The position numbers were made by a program, and so were the translations under genes. Shown here piece after piece: positions 1 to 6,002 of a DNA stretch of 7,809 nucleotides. Source of the stretch: Pseudomonadota bacterium. Its GTDB lineage: Bacteria; Desulfobacterota; Desulfobulbia; Desulfobulbales; Desulfobulbaceae. Position 1 is the first letter of the stretch, and the number at the start of each line of letters is the position of its first letter. The notes below the pieces were generated by a model. The model was not told the origin of the DNA. It saw only the letters and a program-made list of their open reading frames with translations, and ran no database searches. The DNA lies in NCBI GenBank assembly GCA_009778235.1, contig WRKE01000233.1:1-7809 (forward strand). The letters run 5' to 3'.

Positions 1-758
1 CCGATCACGATGTTGAGATACTCGCCCATCATGAACAGGCCAAACCCCATGGAACCGTATTCGGTCATGTATCCGGCCACCAGTTCGCTCTCGGCCTCGG
101 CCATGTCAAAGGGGGCGCGGTTGGTCTCGGCCACCGAGCAGATGAAAAAGATGATGAACGATATCCACATGGTCACACAGTGTCCGTTTTCCACGCGGAA
201 GATGTTCCAGTGCCAGAACCCACCCTGCTGGTCGATGGCGATCTCGCGCAGGTTCATCGAGCCGGAGATCATCACCACGGTGATCGCCGTCAGCAGCATG
301 GGAATTTCATAGGCCAAATTCTGGGAGACCGAACGGGCCGCGGAGATGATGGCGTACTTGTTGCCCGAAGCCCAGCCGCCGAGCAAGATGGCGATCATGC
401 CTATTGAGGCCAGGGCAAAGAGGAGCAACAGCGAGAGTTCCATGGCCCGGGCGCCGACATTTTCCGAGAACGGGATCACCGCCAGGGAGGTGATGGCCGG
501 GATCATGGCCAGCACCGGTGCCACCCGGAAGATGATGCCATCCACCCCCTGCGGGACCAACAACTGCTTGCTCATCAGCTTAAGCCCGTCGGCCAGAGGC
601 TGGAGCAGGCCTGCATACCCTGCCTCGCTGGGTCCGACGCGCCGCTGGATGCGGGCAGCGCCCTTGCGCTCACACCAGCCGAGCCAGGCGGCGTTGACCC
701 CGGCAAAGGCCAGAAGCCCCACCAGATACAGCAGGGCATGCCACATACTTGTTTCCAT
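1..758 (-). CDS. nuoH: NADH-quinone oxidoreductase (complex I) subunit H, 3' end beyond the left edge
   Basis: This is the membrane subunit of complex I that forms the quinone tunnel next to NuoB and NuoD and links it to the proton-pumping arm. The first 252 codons are visible with no stop; family members are usually about 325-350 residues, so about a quarter is missing. Recognisable family blocks are CERKGAARIQRRVGP (29-43), the following LLQPLADGLKL (51-61), a loop with AARSVSQNLAYEIP (140-153), and SVAETNRAPFDMAEAESEL (208-226), the most conserved acidic loop of NuoH/ND1. Hydrophobic helices lie near 8-26, 79-96, 106-127, 153-167 and 197-210. The ATG start at 758 is preceded by AGAGGA at about 5 bases and lies 15 bases after the nuoD stop, so the two genes are probably cotranscribed. 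The odd point is the neighbour: in the standard 14-gene operon nuoEFG would sit between nuoD and nuoH. Identity is clear from the sequence; the electron donor is not. Confidence 0.95.
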   Translation of the reverse strand, partial: METSMWHALLYLVGLLAFAGVNAAWLGWCERKGAARIQRRVGPSEAGYAGLLQPLADGLKLMSKQLLVPQGVDGIIFRVAPVLAMIPAITSLAVIPFSENVGARAMELSLLLLFALASIGMIAILLGGWASGNKYAIISAARSVSQNLAYEIPMLLTAITVVMISGSMNLREIAIDQQGGFWHWNIFRVENGHCVTMWISFIIFFICSVAETNRAPFDMAEAESELVAGYMTEYGSMGFGLFMMGEYLNIVI

Positions 759-773
759 CGTGTCCTCTTTCGC

Positions 774-1892
774 TCAGCGATCGATTTCGGGGATAACCAA
801 ATCCAGGCTGCCCATGAAGGCCAGAGCATCCGCCAACAACATGCCTTCGGCCACTTCGCCGAACAGGCTTAAATTGGAAAAGGTCGGCGACCGGAGCTTG
901 AGTTTGTAGGGGTTCTTGTCGCCGTTGCAGACCAGCCGGTGGCCGAGCGAGCCCCGGGCGGTTTCCACCGCGGAATAGTAGTAGCCGGCCTCGGGCTTCA
1001 GCACCTTGGGCGCCTTACCCATCACCGGACCGCCGGGGAGCTTGTCCAGGGCTTGCTCGATGATCCGCAGCGATTGCTCGATTTCATCCATGCGCACCAG
1101 GTAGCGGGCCATGGAATCGCCCTCGGTATAAACTGGTATATCGAAATCAAACTCCGGGTAGACCGAATAGGGCTCGTTCTTGCGGATGTCGTAGTTGAGG
1201 CCGGAACCGCGGGCCACCGGGCCGGTGGCCCCGTACCGGCGGCACTGCTCGGCGGTGATGAACCCGATGTCCTTGATCCGCTTGATTAAGATGACGTTAT
1301 GGGTGACCAGGTCGTGATAAAGACGGGGCAGACGTCCGCGGAGGCGCTTGATGAAGTCGCGGGTGCCGGCAATGAATTCATCATCAATGTCGTTGTAGAC
1401 GCCGCCGAAACGCAGGTAGCAATAGGTCAGGCGTGAACCGGTGACCCGCTCAAGCAGGTCAATGATCTTCTCGCGGTCGTCAAAGGCGTAGAGCAAGGGA
1501 GTGAAACCGCCCAGATCGAGCAGAAAGGCCGCCCACCACAGCAGGTGACTGGCGATGCGGTTGAGCTCAACGGTGATCACCCGGATATATTCGGCCCGTT
1601 CAGGCACCTCGATGCCAGCCGCCTTCTCCACCACCAGGGCCCAGCCATGGTTGAAGGCCAGGGCGTGCAGATAGTCCATCCGGGCGGTGTTGGGCATGAA
1701 CTGGGCAAAGGTGCCGCCCTCGGCCAGTTTTTCGTGCATGCGGTGGATGTAACCCAGCACTGGCTCGGCCTTGACGATGTACTCGCCGTCCATGGTGAGC
1801 TTGACCCGGAGGACGCCATGGGTGGCGGGATGCTGCGGCCCCAGATTGAGGACAAAGGTCTCATCATGCCGCAGATGGACGGGAACGGTCAT
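774..1892 (-). CDS. nuoD: NADH-quinone oxidoreductase (complex I) subunit D, 49 kDa type
   Basis: This peripheral-arm subunit of complex I, related to the large subunit of NiFe hydrogenases, forms most of the quinone head-group pocket together with NuoB. It has 372 residues, close to the length of stand-alone NuoD, so it is not a NuoCD fusion. LGPQHPATHGVLR (17-29) contains the pocket histidine (H25 by family alignment), and ARMDYL (70-75) contains the pocket tyrosine (Y74). GYIHRMHEKLAEG (47-59) matches the family's GYLHRGxEK block. The C-terminus reads DLVIPEIDR, matching the usual ending with a terminal Asp-Arg. The hydrogenase-type NiFe cysteines are absent, as expected for complex I. The ATG at 1892 overlaps the nuoC stop by four bases (ATGA), which suggests translational coupling. 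The next gene downstream is nuoH, not nuoE. Identification rests on family motifs and operon position and is secure. Confidence 0.97.
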   Translation of the reverse strand: MTVPVHLRHDETFVLNLGPQHPATHGVLRVKLTMDGEYIVKAEPVLGYIHRMHEKLAEGGTFAQFMPNTARMDYLHALAFNHGWALVVEKAAGIEVPERAEYIRVITVELNRIASHLLWWAAFLLDLGGFTPLLYAFDDREKIIDLLERVTGSRLTYCYLRFGGVYNDIDDEFIAGTRDFIKRLRGRLPRLYHDLVTHNVILIKRIKDIGFITAEQCRRYGATGPVARGSGLNYDIRKNEPYSVYPEFDFDIPVYTEGDSMARYLVRMDEIEQSLRIIEQALDKLPGGPVMGKAPKVLKPEAGYYYSAVETARGSLGHRLVCNGDKNPYKLKLRSPTFSNLSLFGEVAEGMLLADALAFMGSLDLVIPEIDR

Positions 1893-2401
1893 GGCATATA
1901 GTCCTTGCGAAGGGGATAAAAATCGGCATCTTCCGGCAGGAGAATGCGGATCAGGTTGGGATGACCCTGAAAGTGGATGCCGTAGAAATCAAAGGTCTCA
2001 CGCTCGTGCCAATCAGCGGCCGGGAAGACGGCGGTGATGGTCGGCATCACCGGTTGGCCGCGATCCACCAACGCCCGGACCATCACCCGGCAGTGCTCGC
2101 CTCCAAGCCGGTTGTAGTCATACACCACCTCGAACTGACCCTTATCCAGCCAATCGATCCCGGCGATCGACTCCAGGAAATAGCCTTCGCGATCCAGCAC
2201 CTGCGCCACCTCCACCACCTCGTCGGCACCGCAGAGGACGTCAAGTTCATAGCCATGCCTGACCGGATCAACGGCCAGTACCCCGCGCTGCCGCGGCTGC
2301 GCCTCTTGACCTCCCTCTCCTTCCGGCGGCGATGCGGCTGCAGCAGCCGGCTCCGGGAAGATTTTCGCCAAGGACGAGAGTGTTTGTTCCACTAAATCCA
2401 T
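1889..2401 (-). CDS. nuoC: NADH-quinone oxidoreductase (complex I) subunit C, 30 kDa type
   Basis: This is the 30 kDa peripheral-arm subunit, which packs against NuoD and NuoB and carries no cofactor. It has 170 residues. The family signature is near the C-terminus: W131, then HERETFDFYGIHFQGHP (132-148) and LIRILLPED (150-158), with E133, R134, E135, D138 and G141 as the typical conserved positions. The protein ends in LRKDYMP. Residues 16-39 are a low-complexity stretch rich in Ala, Pro, Glu and Gly, including five alanines in a row. It probably acts as a flexible linker between a short N-terminal helix and the folded domain. The ATG at 2401 has a purine-rich AAGGGGG upstream and lies 15 bases after the nuoB stop. 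The 3' end overlaps nuoD by four bases. The gene is separate from nuoD, unlike the fused nuoCD of E. coli. Confidence 0.95.
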   Translation of the reverse strand: MDLVEQTLSSLAKIFPEPAAAAASPPEGEGGQEAQPRQRGVLAVDPVRHGYELDVLCGADEVVEVAQVLDREGYFLESIAGIDWLDKGQFEVVYDYNRLGGEHCRVMVRALVDRGQPVMPTITAVFPAADWHERETFDFYGIHFQGHPNLIRILLPEDADFYPLRKDYMP

Positions 2402-2416
2402 GGTCCGCCCCCTTGT

Positions 2417-2914
2417 TCAGCTTGGCACAACCCGCGGCCAGCGACGTTTTCCGGTGATTTTCTCCTCAAGGGCCATGATCCCCTCGAGCAAGGCCTCGGG
2501 CCGCGGCGGGCAGCCGGGGATGTAGACATCAACCGGAAAGAGTTTGTCCGCACCCTCGACCACGTTGTAATTCTCCTTAACCTTGAACGGACCGCCGGAA
2601 ATGGCACAATTGCCCATGGCGATCACCCATTTGGGCTCAGGCATCTGGTCATACAGAGTCTTGACCGCCAACTCCAGCTTCTTGTTGATGGTCCCTGCCA
2701 CGATCATGACATCGGACTGGCGGGGCGAGGGCCGAAAGACCTCGGCGCCGAAGCGGGAGATATCAAAACGGGATCCGCCGGTGCACATCATCTCAATGGC
2801 GCAACAGGCCAACCCGAAGGTCAGGGGCCACAGCGAGTTGGCCCTGCCGAGGTTGAGCAATTTATCGAGCTGGGCAAACTGCACTATTGATGCAGGTATG
2901 TTTTCTTCTCCCAC
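2417..2914 (-). CDS. nuoB: NADH-quinone oxidoreductase (complex I) subunit B, N2 cluster subunit
   Basis: This subunit binds the last iron-sulfur cluster of complex I (N2, 4Fe-4S), which reduces quinone at the interface with NuoD. It has 165 residues, normal for the family. All four expected ligands are present: the tandem pair C37-C38 in [12 protein letters not shown]103 in [11 protein letters not shown] and C135 in [23 protein letters not shown] (55-68) is also a typical NuoB block. The start is a GTG at 2914, supported by AAAGGAGT seven bases upstream. This places the nuoB start 31 bases inside the end of nuoA in another frame, so nuoB translation is probably coupled to nuoA. An in-frame GTG ten codons later is less likely because it lacks such a ribosome site. 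The same family also occurs in hydrogenase complexes (EchC, HycG), but the neighbours fix the identity as NuoB. Confidence 0.96.
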   Translation of the reverse strand: MGEENIPASIVQFAQLDKLLNLGRANSLWPLTFGLACCAIEMMCTGGSRFDISRFGAEVFRPSPRQSDVMIVAGTINKKLELAVKTLYDQMPEPKWVIAMGNCAISGGPFKVKENYNVVEGADKLFPVDVYIPGCPPRPEALLEGIMALEEKITGKRRWPRVVPS

Positions 2915-3291
2915 GTGAAGACTCCTTTACGCCAGGCATAGACGATGGCTAGTGATAAAATGGCGACGAATAAAAAAATCTCGTAGAAATCCCTCAGGCC
3001 CAGTCCCGGGCTGTCATAGGCCACGGCCACGGGGAACAAGAAGAGGACATCGACATCAAAAGCAAGAAATATCAAGGCGTACAGATAATAGATGATGCCG
3101 AATCGGATCCAGGCGCTGCCGATCGGTTCCATGCCGCATTCGATCAACTGGCCGGTCCGGCCGGCGGCTTGCCGGGTATGGGAGGAGGGACAGAGCAGTT
3201 TGACAATGATGATCGGCCCGAACCCGAACAACAAGGCGCCGATCAAAAAGAGGGTGACGTAAATGATATTGGTAAGAACAACCTGATCCAT
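2884..3291 (-). CDS. nuoA: NADH-quinone oxidoreductase (complex I) subunit A, ND3 type
   Basis: This small membrane subunit sits at the junction of the peripheral and membrane arms; its first loop reaches the quinone site. From the chosen start the protein has 135 residues and three hydrophobic helices (about 8-33, 65-90 and 103-121). The conserved loop [16 protein letters not shown] (49-64) carries the ND3 cysteine, C52. Helix 2 contains the acidic pair D79 and D81 in FDVD, as in other NuoA proteins. Start choice: an ATG at 3291 lies six bases after GGGGGA, which is the best spacing. An ATG at 3297 touches that site and a TTG at 3309 has no clear site, so both are less likely. As first gene of the operon it follows a promoter candidate at 3364-3392. 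Its 3' end overlaps nuoB by 31 bases. Confidence 0.95.
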   Translation of the reverse strand: MDQVVLTNIIYVTLFLIGALLFGFGPIIIVKLLCPSSHTRQAAGRTGQLIECGMEPIGSAWIRFGIIYYLYALIFLAFDVDVLFLFPVAVAYDSPGLGLRDFYEIFLFVAILSLAIVYAWRKGVFTWEKKTYLHQ

Positions 3292-3297
3292 CTTCAT

Positions 3298-3316
3298 TCC
3301 CCCTGACAAGGGTCAG
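3298..3316 (-). promoter_or_regulatory. nuoA ribosome site next to a small hairpin
   Basis: Read on the minus strand, a dyad CTGAC-CCTT-GTCAG (3316-3303) directly abuts the purine tract AGGGGGA (3304-3298) that serves nuoA. A second, mutually exclusive pairing is possible, in which CCCT (3312-3309) pairs with AGGG (3304-3301) and covers the ribosome site. Both stems are only four or five base pairs long, so a regulatory role is speculative. The ribosome site itself is well placed for the ATG at 3291. Confidence 0.4.
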
Positions 3317-3322
3317 CAAATA

Positions 3323-3341
3323 GCATCAATCACACTGATGC
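3323..3341. promoter_or_regulatory. Inverted repeat GCATCA-N7-TGATGC, possible operator in the nuo leader
   Basis: There is a perfect six-base inverted repeat with a seven-base AT-rich centre. It lies between the predicted nuo transcription start (about 3357) and nuoA, that is roughly +16 to +34. Its 19-base span and symmetric arms are compatible with a helix-turn-helix dimer site, and this position would suit a repressor. It could equally form a weak hairpin in the leader RNA. No specific regulator can be assigned from the sequence alone. Confidence 0.35.
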
Positions 3342-3363
3342 ATTCTATCAGGACATCTTATGA

Positions 3364-3392
3364 AGGCTACTGAAAAGCATCTGTGATGTCAA
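3364..3392 (-). promoter_or_regulatory. Predicted sigma-70 promoter for the nuo operon
   Basis: On the minus strand a perfect -35 hexamer TTGACA (3392-3387) is followed after 17 bases by TAGCCT (3369-3364). The second hexamer keeps the key T, A and final T of the -10 consensus but matches only three of six positions. The predicted start near 3357 would give a nuoA leader of about 65 bases. A perfect -35 with a weak -10 is the pattern often seen at promoters needing an activator, though this is inference. Confidence 0.5.
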
Positions 3393-3449
3393 GGACAATT
3401 ATTCCATTCGATTTGGAAAACACTCCCCCCGGTTTTTCATGTCAATGCG

Positions 3450-3459
3450 GTCTGCAGAC
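3450..3459. promoter_or_regulatory. Perfect palindrome GTCTGCAGAC in the nuo/lysR control region
   Basis: This ten-base perfect palindrome sits near the middle of the divergent region, about 95-100 bases upstream of the predicted nuo start and about 65-75 upstream of the regulator's likely start. LysR-type proteins often bind dyads near -65 of their own promoter, so it is a reasonable operator candidate. A ten-base palindrome also arises by chance fairly often, and the sequence does not follow a clear T-N11-A LysR box. Confidence 0.25.
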
Positions 3460-3492
3460 GGGGAAATAATATCTCCAGATTTCGAAAAGTGG

Positions 3493-3548
3493 TTGACCTA
3501 TTTCCCTGAAGTGTTAGTTTGACCTTCAATTTCAATCATGTCTTTATT
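3493..3548 (+). promoter_or_regulatory. Candidate promoter(s) for the LysR regulator, with two TTGACC boxes
   Basis: TTGACC occurs twice, at 3493-3498 and 3519-3524, 26 bases apart. The first has TAGTTT after 16 bases (3515-3520) and the second has TTTATT after 18 bases (3543-3548). Either pair could serve as a sigma-70 promoter for the gene starting at 3576. Both -10 matches are imperfect, so the choice between them is open. Confidence 0.3.
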
Positions 3549-3575
3549 CAGCTAAGCTGATGCCAAGCGCTTTTC

Positions 3576-4574
3576 ATGTCTATCACCTTAAGACAACTAG
3601 AAATTTTCATAGCCGTCGCCGAAACCCAACAGGTCACCCGGGCGAGCAAGAAATTGCTGCTGACCCAGTCTGCGGTGAGCATGGCCCTGGGCGAACTGGA
3701 AAATCAACTCAGTGGCCCGCTATTCGACCGGCACGGCCGCAGCCTGCTCCTCAACGACCGGGGCCGTTATCTGCTGCCGCTATCCAAAAACATTCTCAAC
3801 CAAGTGGCCAATATCGAGACCGTGCTCACCGAGCAGCAGGGGGCGGTGGCAGGGGTGCTCGAAATCGTCGCCAGTTCAACCATCGGCAACTATGTCCTCC
3901 CCTATCTCATCGGGGCCTTCATGCGGCTTCATCCCGAGGCGCACATCAACATGCTGGTGGTCAACACCATGATCGCGGAAAAGTTGGTGGCCAACGGCCA
4001 GGCCGACCTGGGATTTGTCGAAGGGGACATCAACGTCGATTCACTGGTGGCCACCTCCTGGTTCACGGATGAGCTTGGAATCATCGTCGGCGCCGGCCAC
4101 AAGCTGGCCGAACGGGAGACCTTCCGGATTCCGGACGATCTCAAGGAAACCAGTTGGGTCATGCGCGAAGAGGGCTCGGGTACCGCTGAAGTTTTTACCA
4201 AGAAGCTGGGACGCTATACCTCCCTGCTCAAGGTGGTGACCAAAACCGGCCACACCGAGGCGATCAAGAAGGCGGTGGAGGCGGAGGTGGGCGCGGCCTG
4301 CCTGTCGATACTGACCGTCTGCCGGGAAGCCGAGGAGGGGTGGCTGAAAATCCTGCCCATCGAGGGCATCGACATGAGCCGCCAGCTCTGGATCATCCAG
4401 CACAAGGACAAAATCATCACCCGCCTGATGGCCGAATTCCTGAAATTCTGCGAAATTGCGGCAGAAAACCACCTGGGCCGGGAATGCCTTTCATCCCCCT
4501 GGAAACTGCAGGCGCTGCTGACGAAAGGCAAGCTCAACCAGGAAAACTCCACGCCTACCGAAGCGAGGGAATAG
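3576..4574 (+). CDS. LysR-type transcriptional regulator, CysL-like effector domain
   Basis: This is a cytoplasmic DNA-binding regulator of 332 residues. The N-terminal winged helix-turn-helix spans about 1-60 and starts with the typical LRQLEIFIAVAE; the recognition helix lies in LLLTQSAVSMALGELE (27-42), followed by LFDRHGRSLLLNDRG (49-63). The effector domain (about 93-295) resembles the CysL/YeiE branch: ASSTIGNYVLP (99-109), DLGFVEGDI (144-152), MREEGSGTAEVF (196-207) and GHTEAIKKAVEAEVGAACLS (225-244). In Bacillus, CysL activates sulfite reductase genes, but branch similarity does not prove the same ligand. About 37 residues after the domain form an extra polar tail ending in PTEARE, longer than the usual 290-305 residues. 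The ATG start is forced by an in-frame stop at 3558-3560; the ribosome site is poor. It is divergent from nuoA, so it may regulate that operon, which is inference. A hairpin terminator follows it. Confidence 0.92.
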   Translation: MSITLRQLEIFIAVAETQQVTRASKKLLLTQSAVSMALGELENQLSGPLFDRHGRSLLLNDRGRYLLPLSKNILNQVANIETVLTEQQGAVAGVLEIVASSTIGNYVLPYLIGAFMRLHPEAHINMLVVNTMIAEKLVANGQADLGFVEGDINVDSLVATSWFTDELGIIVGAGHKLAERETFRIPDDLKETSWVMREEGSGTAEVFTKKLGRYTSLLKVVTKTGHTEAIKKAVEAEVGAACLSILTVCREAEEGWLKILPIEGIDMSRQLWIIQHKDKIITRLMAEFLKFCEIAAENHLGRECLSSPWKLQALLTKGKLNQENSTPTEARE

Positions 4575-4610
4575 CGCGGCCATTTTGCGGAAAAGCCCCG
4601 TGGAAAGGAC

Positions 4611-4653
4611 AAAAAAAACCGGGCAGAGCAGTGCGCTCTGTCCGGTTTTTTTT
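4611..4653. terminator. Bidirectional rho-independent terminator
   Basis: Eight As (4611-4618) are followed by CCGG, G, CAGAGC (4619-4629), a five-base loop AGTGC, GCTCTG, T, CCGG (4635-4645), then eight Ts (4646-4653). The stem has ten Watson-Crick pairs plus one G-T position, and the A and T tracts can extend it. The tracts on both sides make it work in either direction, as expected between the convergent LysR regulator and aminotransferase genes. It lies 36 bases past the regulator stop and 21 bases past the aminotransferase stop. Confidence 0.93.
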
Positions 4654-4674
4654 GGTCTACAGGCAGATGATCAA

Positions 4675-5883
4675 TTATTGCAAGGCGGCCAAGGCCTGTT
4701 TGATCCGTTCCATACCCCGTTCGATGGTGGTGAGCGAGGTGGCGAACGAAAAACGGATGAAATCGTCGGCGCCGAAAGCGGCGCCCGGAACAGTGGCGAC
4801 CTGGGCCTCGCTCAGGAAATAGTCGGCCAGGCCAACGGAGCCGTCAATGATCGTCCCATTGAACTTCTTGCCGTAATAGGTGGAAAAATTCGGAAAGACA
4901 TAAAAAGCGCCCATCGGGGCCACGCAGCTTACCCCAGCAATGGATTCCAGCGATTCGACAAAAAAAGCCCGCCTGGGCAAAAAGGCCTCACGCAACTGGT
5001 GGGGAAAATCCTGGGGCCCGTTCAACGCGGCCAAGGCCGCATACTGAGAGGGCGCTGCCGGATTGGAGGTGGACTGGCTCTGGATCTTGTTCATGGCCGC
5101 GATCACCTCGCGCGGGCCGATCGAATACCCGATCCGCCATCCGGTCATGGCAAACGACTTCGACACCCCGTTGGAGAGCACTGTCTGCTCCTTCAACCGC
5201 GGATCGGCATGGAGGATATGCGGCACCTTGCCTTCGCCGTAATAAAGCTCCTCGTACATATCGTCGGAGACCACCAGCCAGCCGCCCTCATACGCCATTT
5301 TGGCGACCTCGGCCAATGCGGCCTGCGAATAGACCGCCCCGGTCGGATTTGAAGGGCTGTTGAGGATGACGGCCTTGGTCTTGCTGGTAACGTATTGGGC
5401 CATCACCGCCGGATCGATATCGAACTGGTGTTCCTGCTGTAGGGGGACGATCACCGGTACGCCTCCGGCCAACTGCACCATGGGCGGATAGGACACCCAA
5501 TAGGGCGCGAAGATGAGCACCTCGTCCCCCGGATTGAGGATGGCCTGGAATATATTGTACAGCCCGTGCTTGCCGCCGCAACTGATCTGAACATCCTCCG
5601 GCTTGTAGTCCCATCCATGTTCCCGCTTCAATTTGGTGCAAACCGCTTCCCGCAGTTCGGGAATGCCGGACGCCGGCGTATAGCGGGTACGTCCCTCTTC
5701 GATGGCCTTTTGGCCCGCGGCGCAAACATGGGCAGGCGTGGACATGTCCGGCTCGCCCACGCTGAAATTCAGGATATCCGCCCCGGCGGCCCTGAGTGCC
5801 TTGGCCTTGGCATTGACCGCCAGGGTTGGAGAAGGGGCCACTTCCAGCACACGATCCGCAAGCACAAATTTTTCAGAAAACAT
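4675..5883 (-). CDS. Pyridoxal-phosphate class I aminotransferase, probably aspartate aminotransferase (subgroup Ib)
   Basis: This is a cytoplasmic PLP enzyme that probably moves the amino group between aspartate and 2-oxoglutarate. It has 402 residues, close to subgroup Ib aspartate aminotransferases. Landmarks in order: LNFSVGEPDMSTP (38-50), TRYTPASGIPELREAV (66-81), SPSNPTGAVYS (176-186) with N179, SDDMYEEL (206-213) with the cofactor-binding Asp about 207 and Y210, and SNGVSKSFAMTGWRIGY (237-253) with the Schiff-base lysine K242. R377 in FIRFSF is the likely alpha-carboxylate arginine. The ATG at 5883 is chosen because AAGGAG lies six bases upstream; an ATG at 5901 and a TTG at 5946 are in frame but have worse sites. 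It stands alone, convergent with the LysR gene, 119 bases downstream of the cytochrome gene. Prephenate or aromatic aminotransferases share this fold and motifs, so the exact substrate is uncertain. Confidence 0.93.
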   Translation of the reverse strand: MFSEKFVLADRVLEVAPSPTLAVNAKAKALRAAGADILNFSVGEPDMSTPAHVCAAGQKAIEEGRTRYTPASGIPELREAVCTKLKREHGWDYKPEDVQISCGGKHGLYNIFQAILNPGDEVLIFAPYWVSYPPMVQLAGGVPVIVPLQQEHQFDIDPAVMAQYVTSKTKAVILNSPSNPTGAVYSQAALAEVAKMAYEGGWLVVSDDMYEELYYGEGKVPHILHADPRLKEQTVLSNGVSKSFAMTGWRIGYSIGPREVIAAMNKIQSQSTSNPAAPSQYAALAALNGPQDFPHQLREAFLPRRAFFVESLESIAGVSCVAPMGAFYVFPNFSTYYGKKFNGTIIDGSVGLADYFLSEAQVATVPGAAFGADDFIRFSFATSLTTIERGMERIKQALAALQ

Positions 5884-5916
5884 CCTTGACTCCTTGCTCA
5901 TATCCTTGAGTGACGA

Positions 5917-5946
5917 AAAGTAGTGCGCTGTAACGCTTCCGTTCAA
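5917..5946 (-). promoter_or_regulatory. Weak promoter candidate for the aminotransferase
   Basis: On the minus strand TTGAAC (5946-5941) and TACTTT (5922-5917) are separated by 18 bases, upstream of the aminotransferase start at 5883. Both hexamers are imperfect. An overlapping alternative is TTGTGA followed after 17 bases by TACAGC. The gene may instead be read from upstream, because only 119 bases separate it from the cytochrome gene. Confidence 0.22.
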
Positions 5947-5964
5947 ATTTCACAAGCATAAATC

Positions 5965-5994
5965 GGCCGGGAAGGCAAACATTTTTCGCCGGCC
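5965..5994 (-). terminator. Possible weak terminator or hairpin after the cytochrome gene
   Basis: GGCCGG (5965-5970) and CCGGCC (5989-5994) are a six-base inverted repeat with an 18-base loop, starting 8 bases past the cytochrome stop. On the minus strand it is followed by GATTTATGC, which is not a true T tract. The stem is GC-only but the loop is long, so efficient termination is doubtful. It may only dampen read-through into the aminotransferase. Confidence 0.25.
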
Positions 5995-6002
5995 ACGGCC
6001 AG

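Noticed and set aside
346..909. A 187-codon open frame on the plus strand opposite nuoH and nuoD
   Set aside because: It crosses the nuoH/nuoD junction antisense to two well-conserved genes, and its translation has no recognisable motif.
3292..3309. Longer nuoA starting at TTG 3309 or ATG 3297
   Set aside because: The purine-rich ribosome site lies within or directly against these starts, whereas it is six bases from the ATG at 3291.
3565..3572. Palindrome AAGCGCTT just before the regulator start
   Set aside because: It is eight bases, occurs readily by chance, and has no partner repeat elsewhere in the control region.
3560..4072. A 170-codon open frame in another frame of the LysR gene
   Set aside because: It overlaps the strongly conserved DNA-binding domain of the regulator and encodes a low-complexity Arg/Pro/Gly-rich shadow product.
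5884..5946. Longer aminotransferase starting at TTG 5946 or ATG 5901
   Set aside because: The ATG at 5883 has AAGGAG at ideal spacing, and the extra residues do not resemble the family N-terminus.
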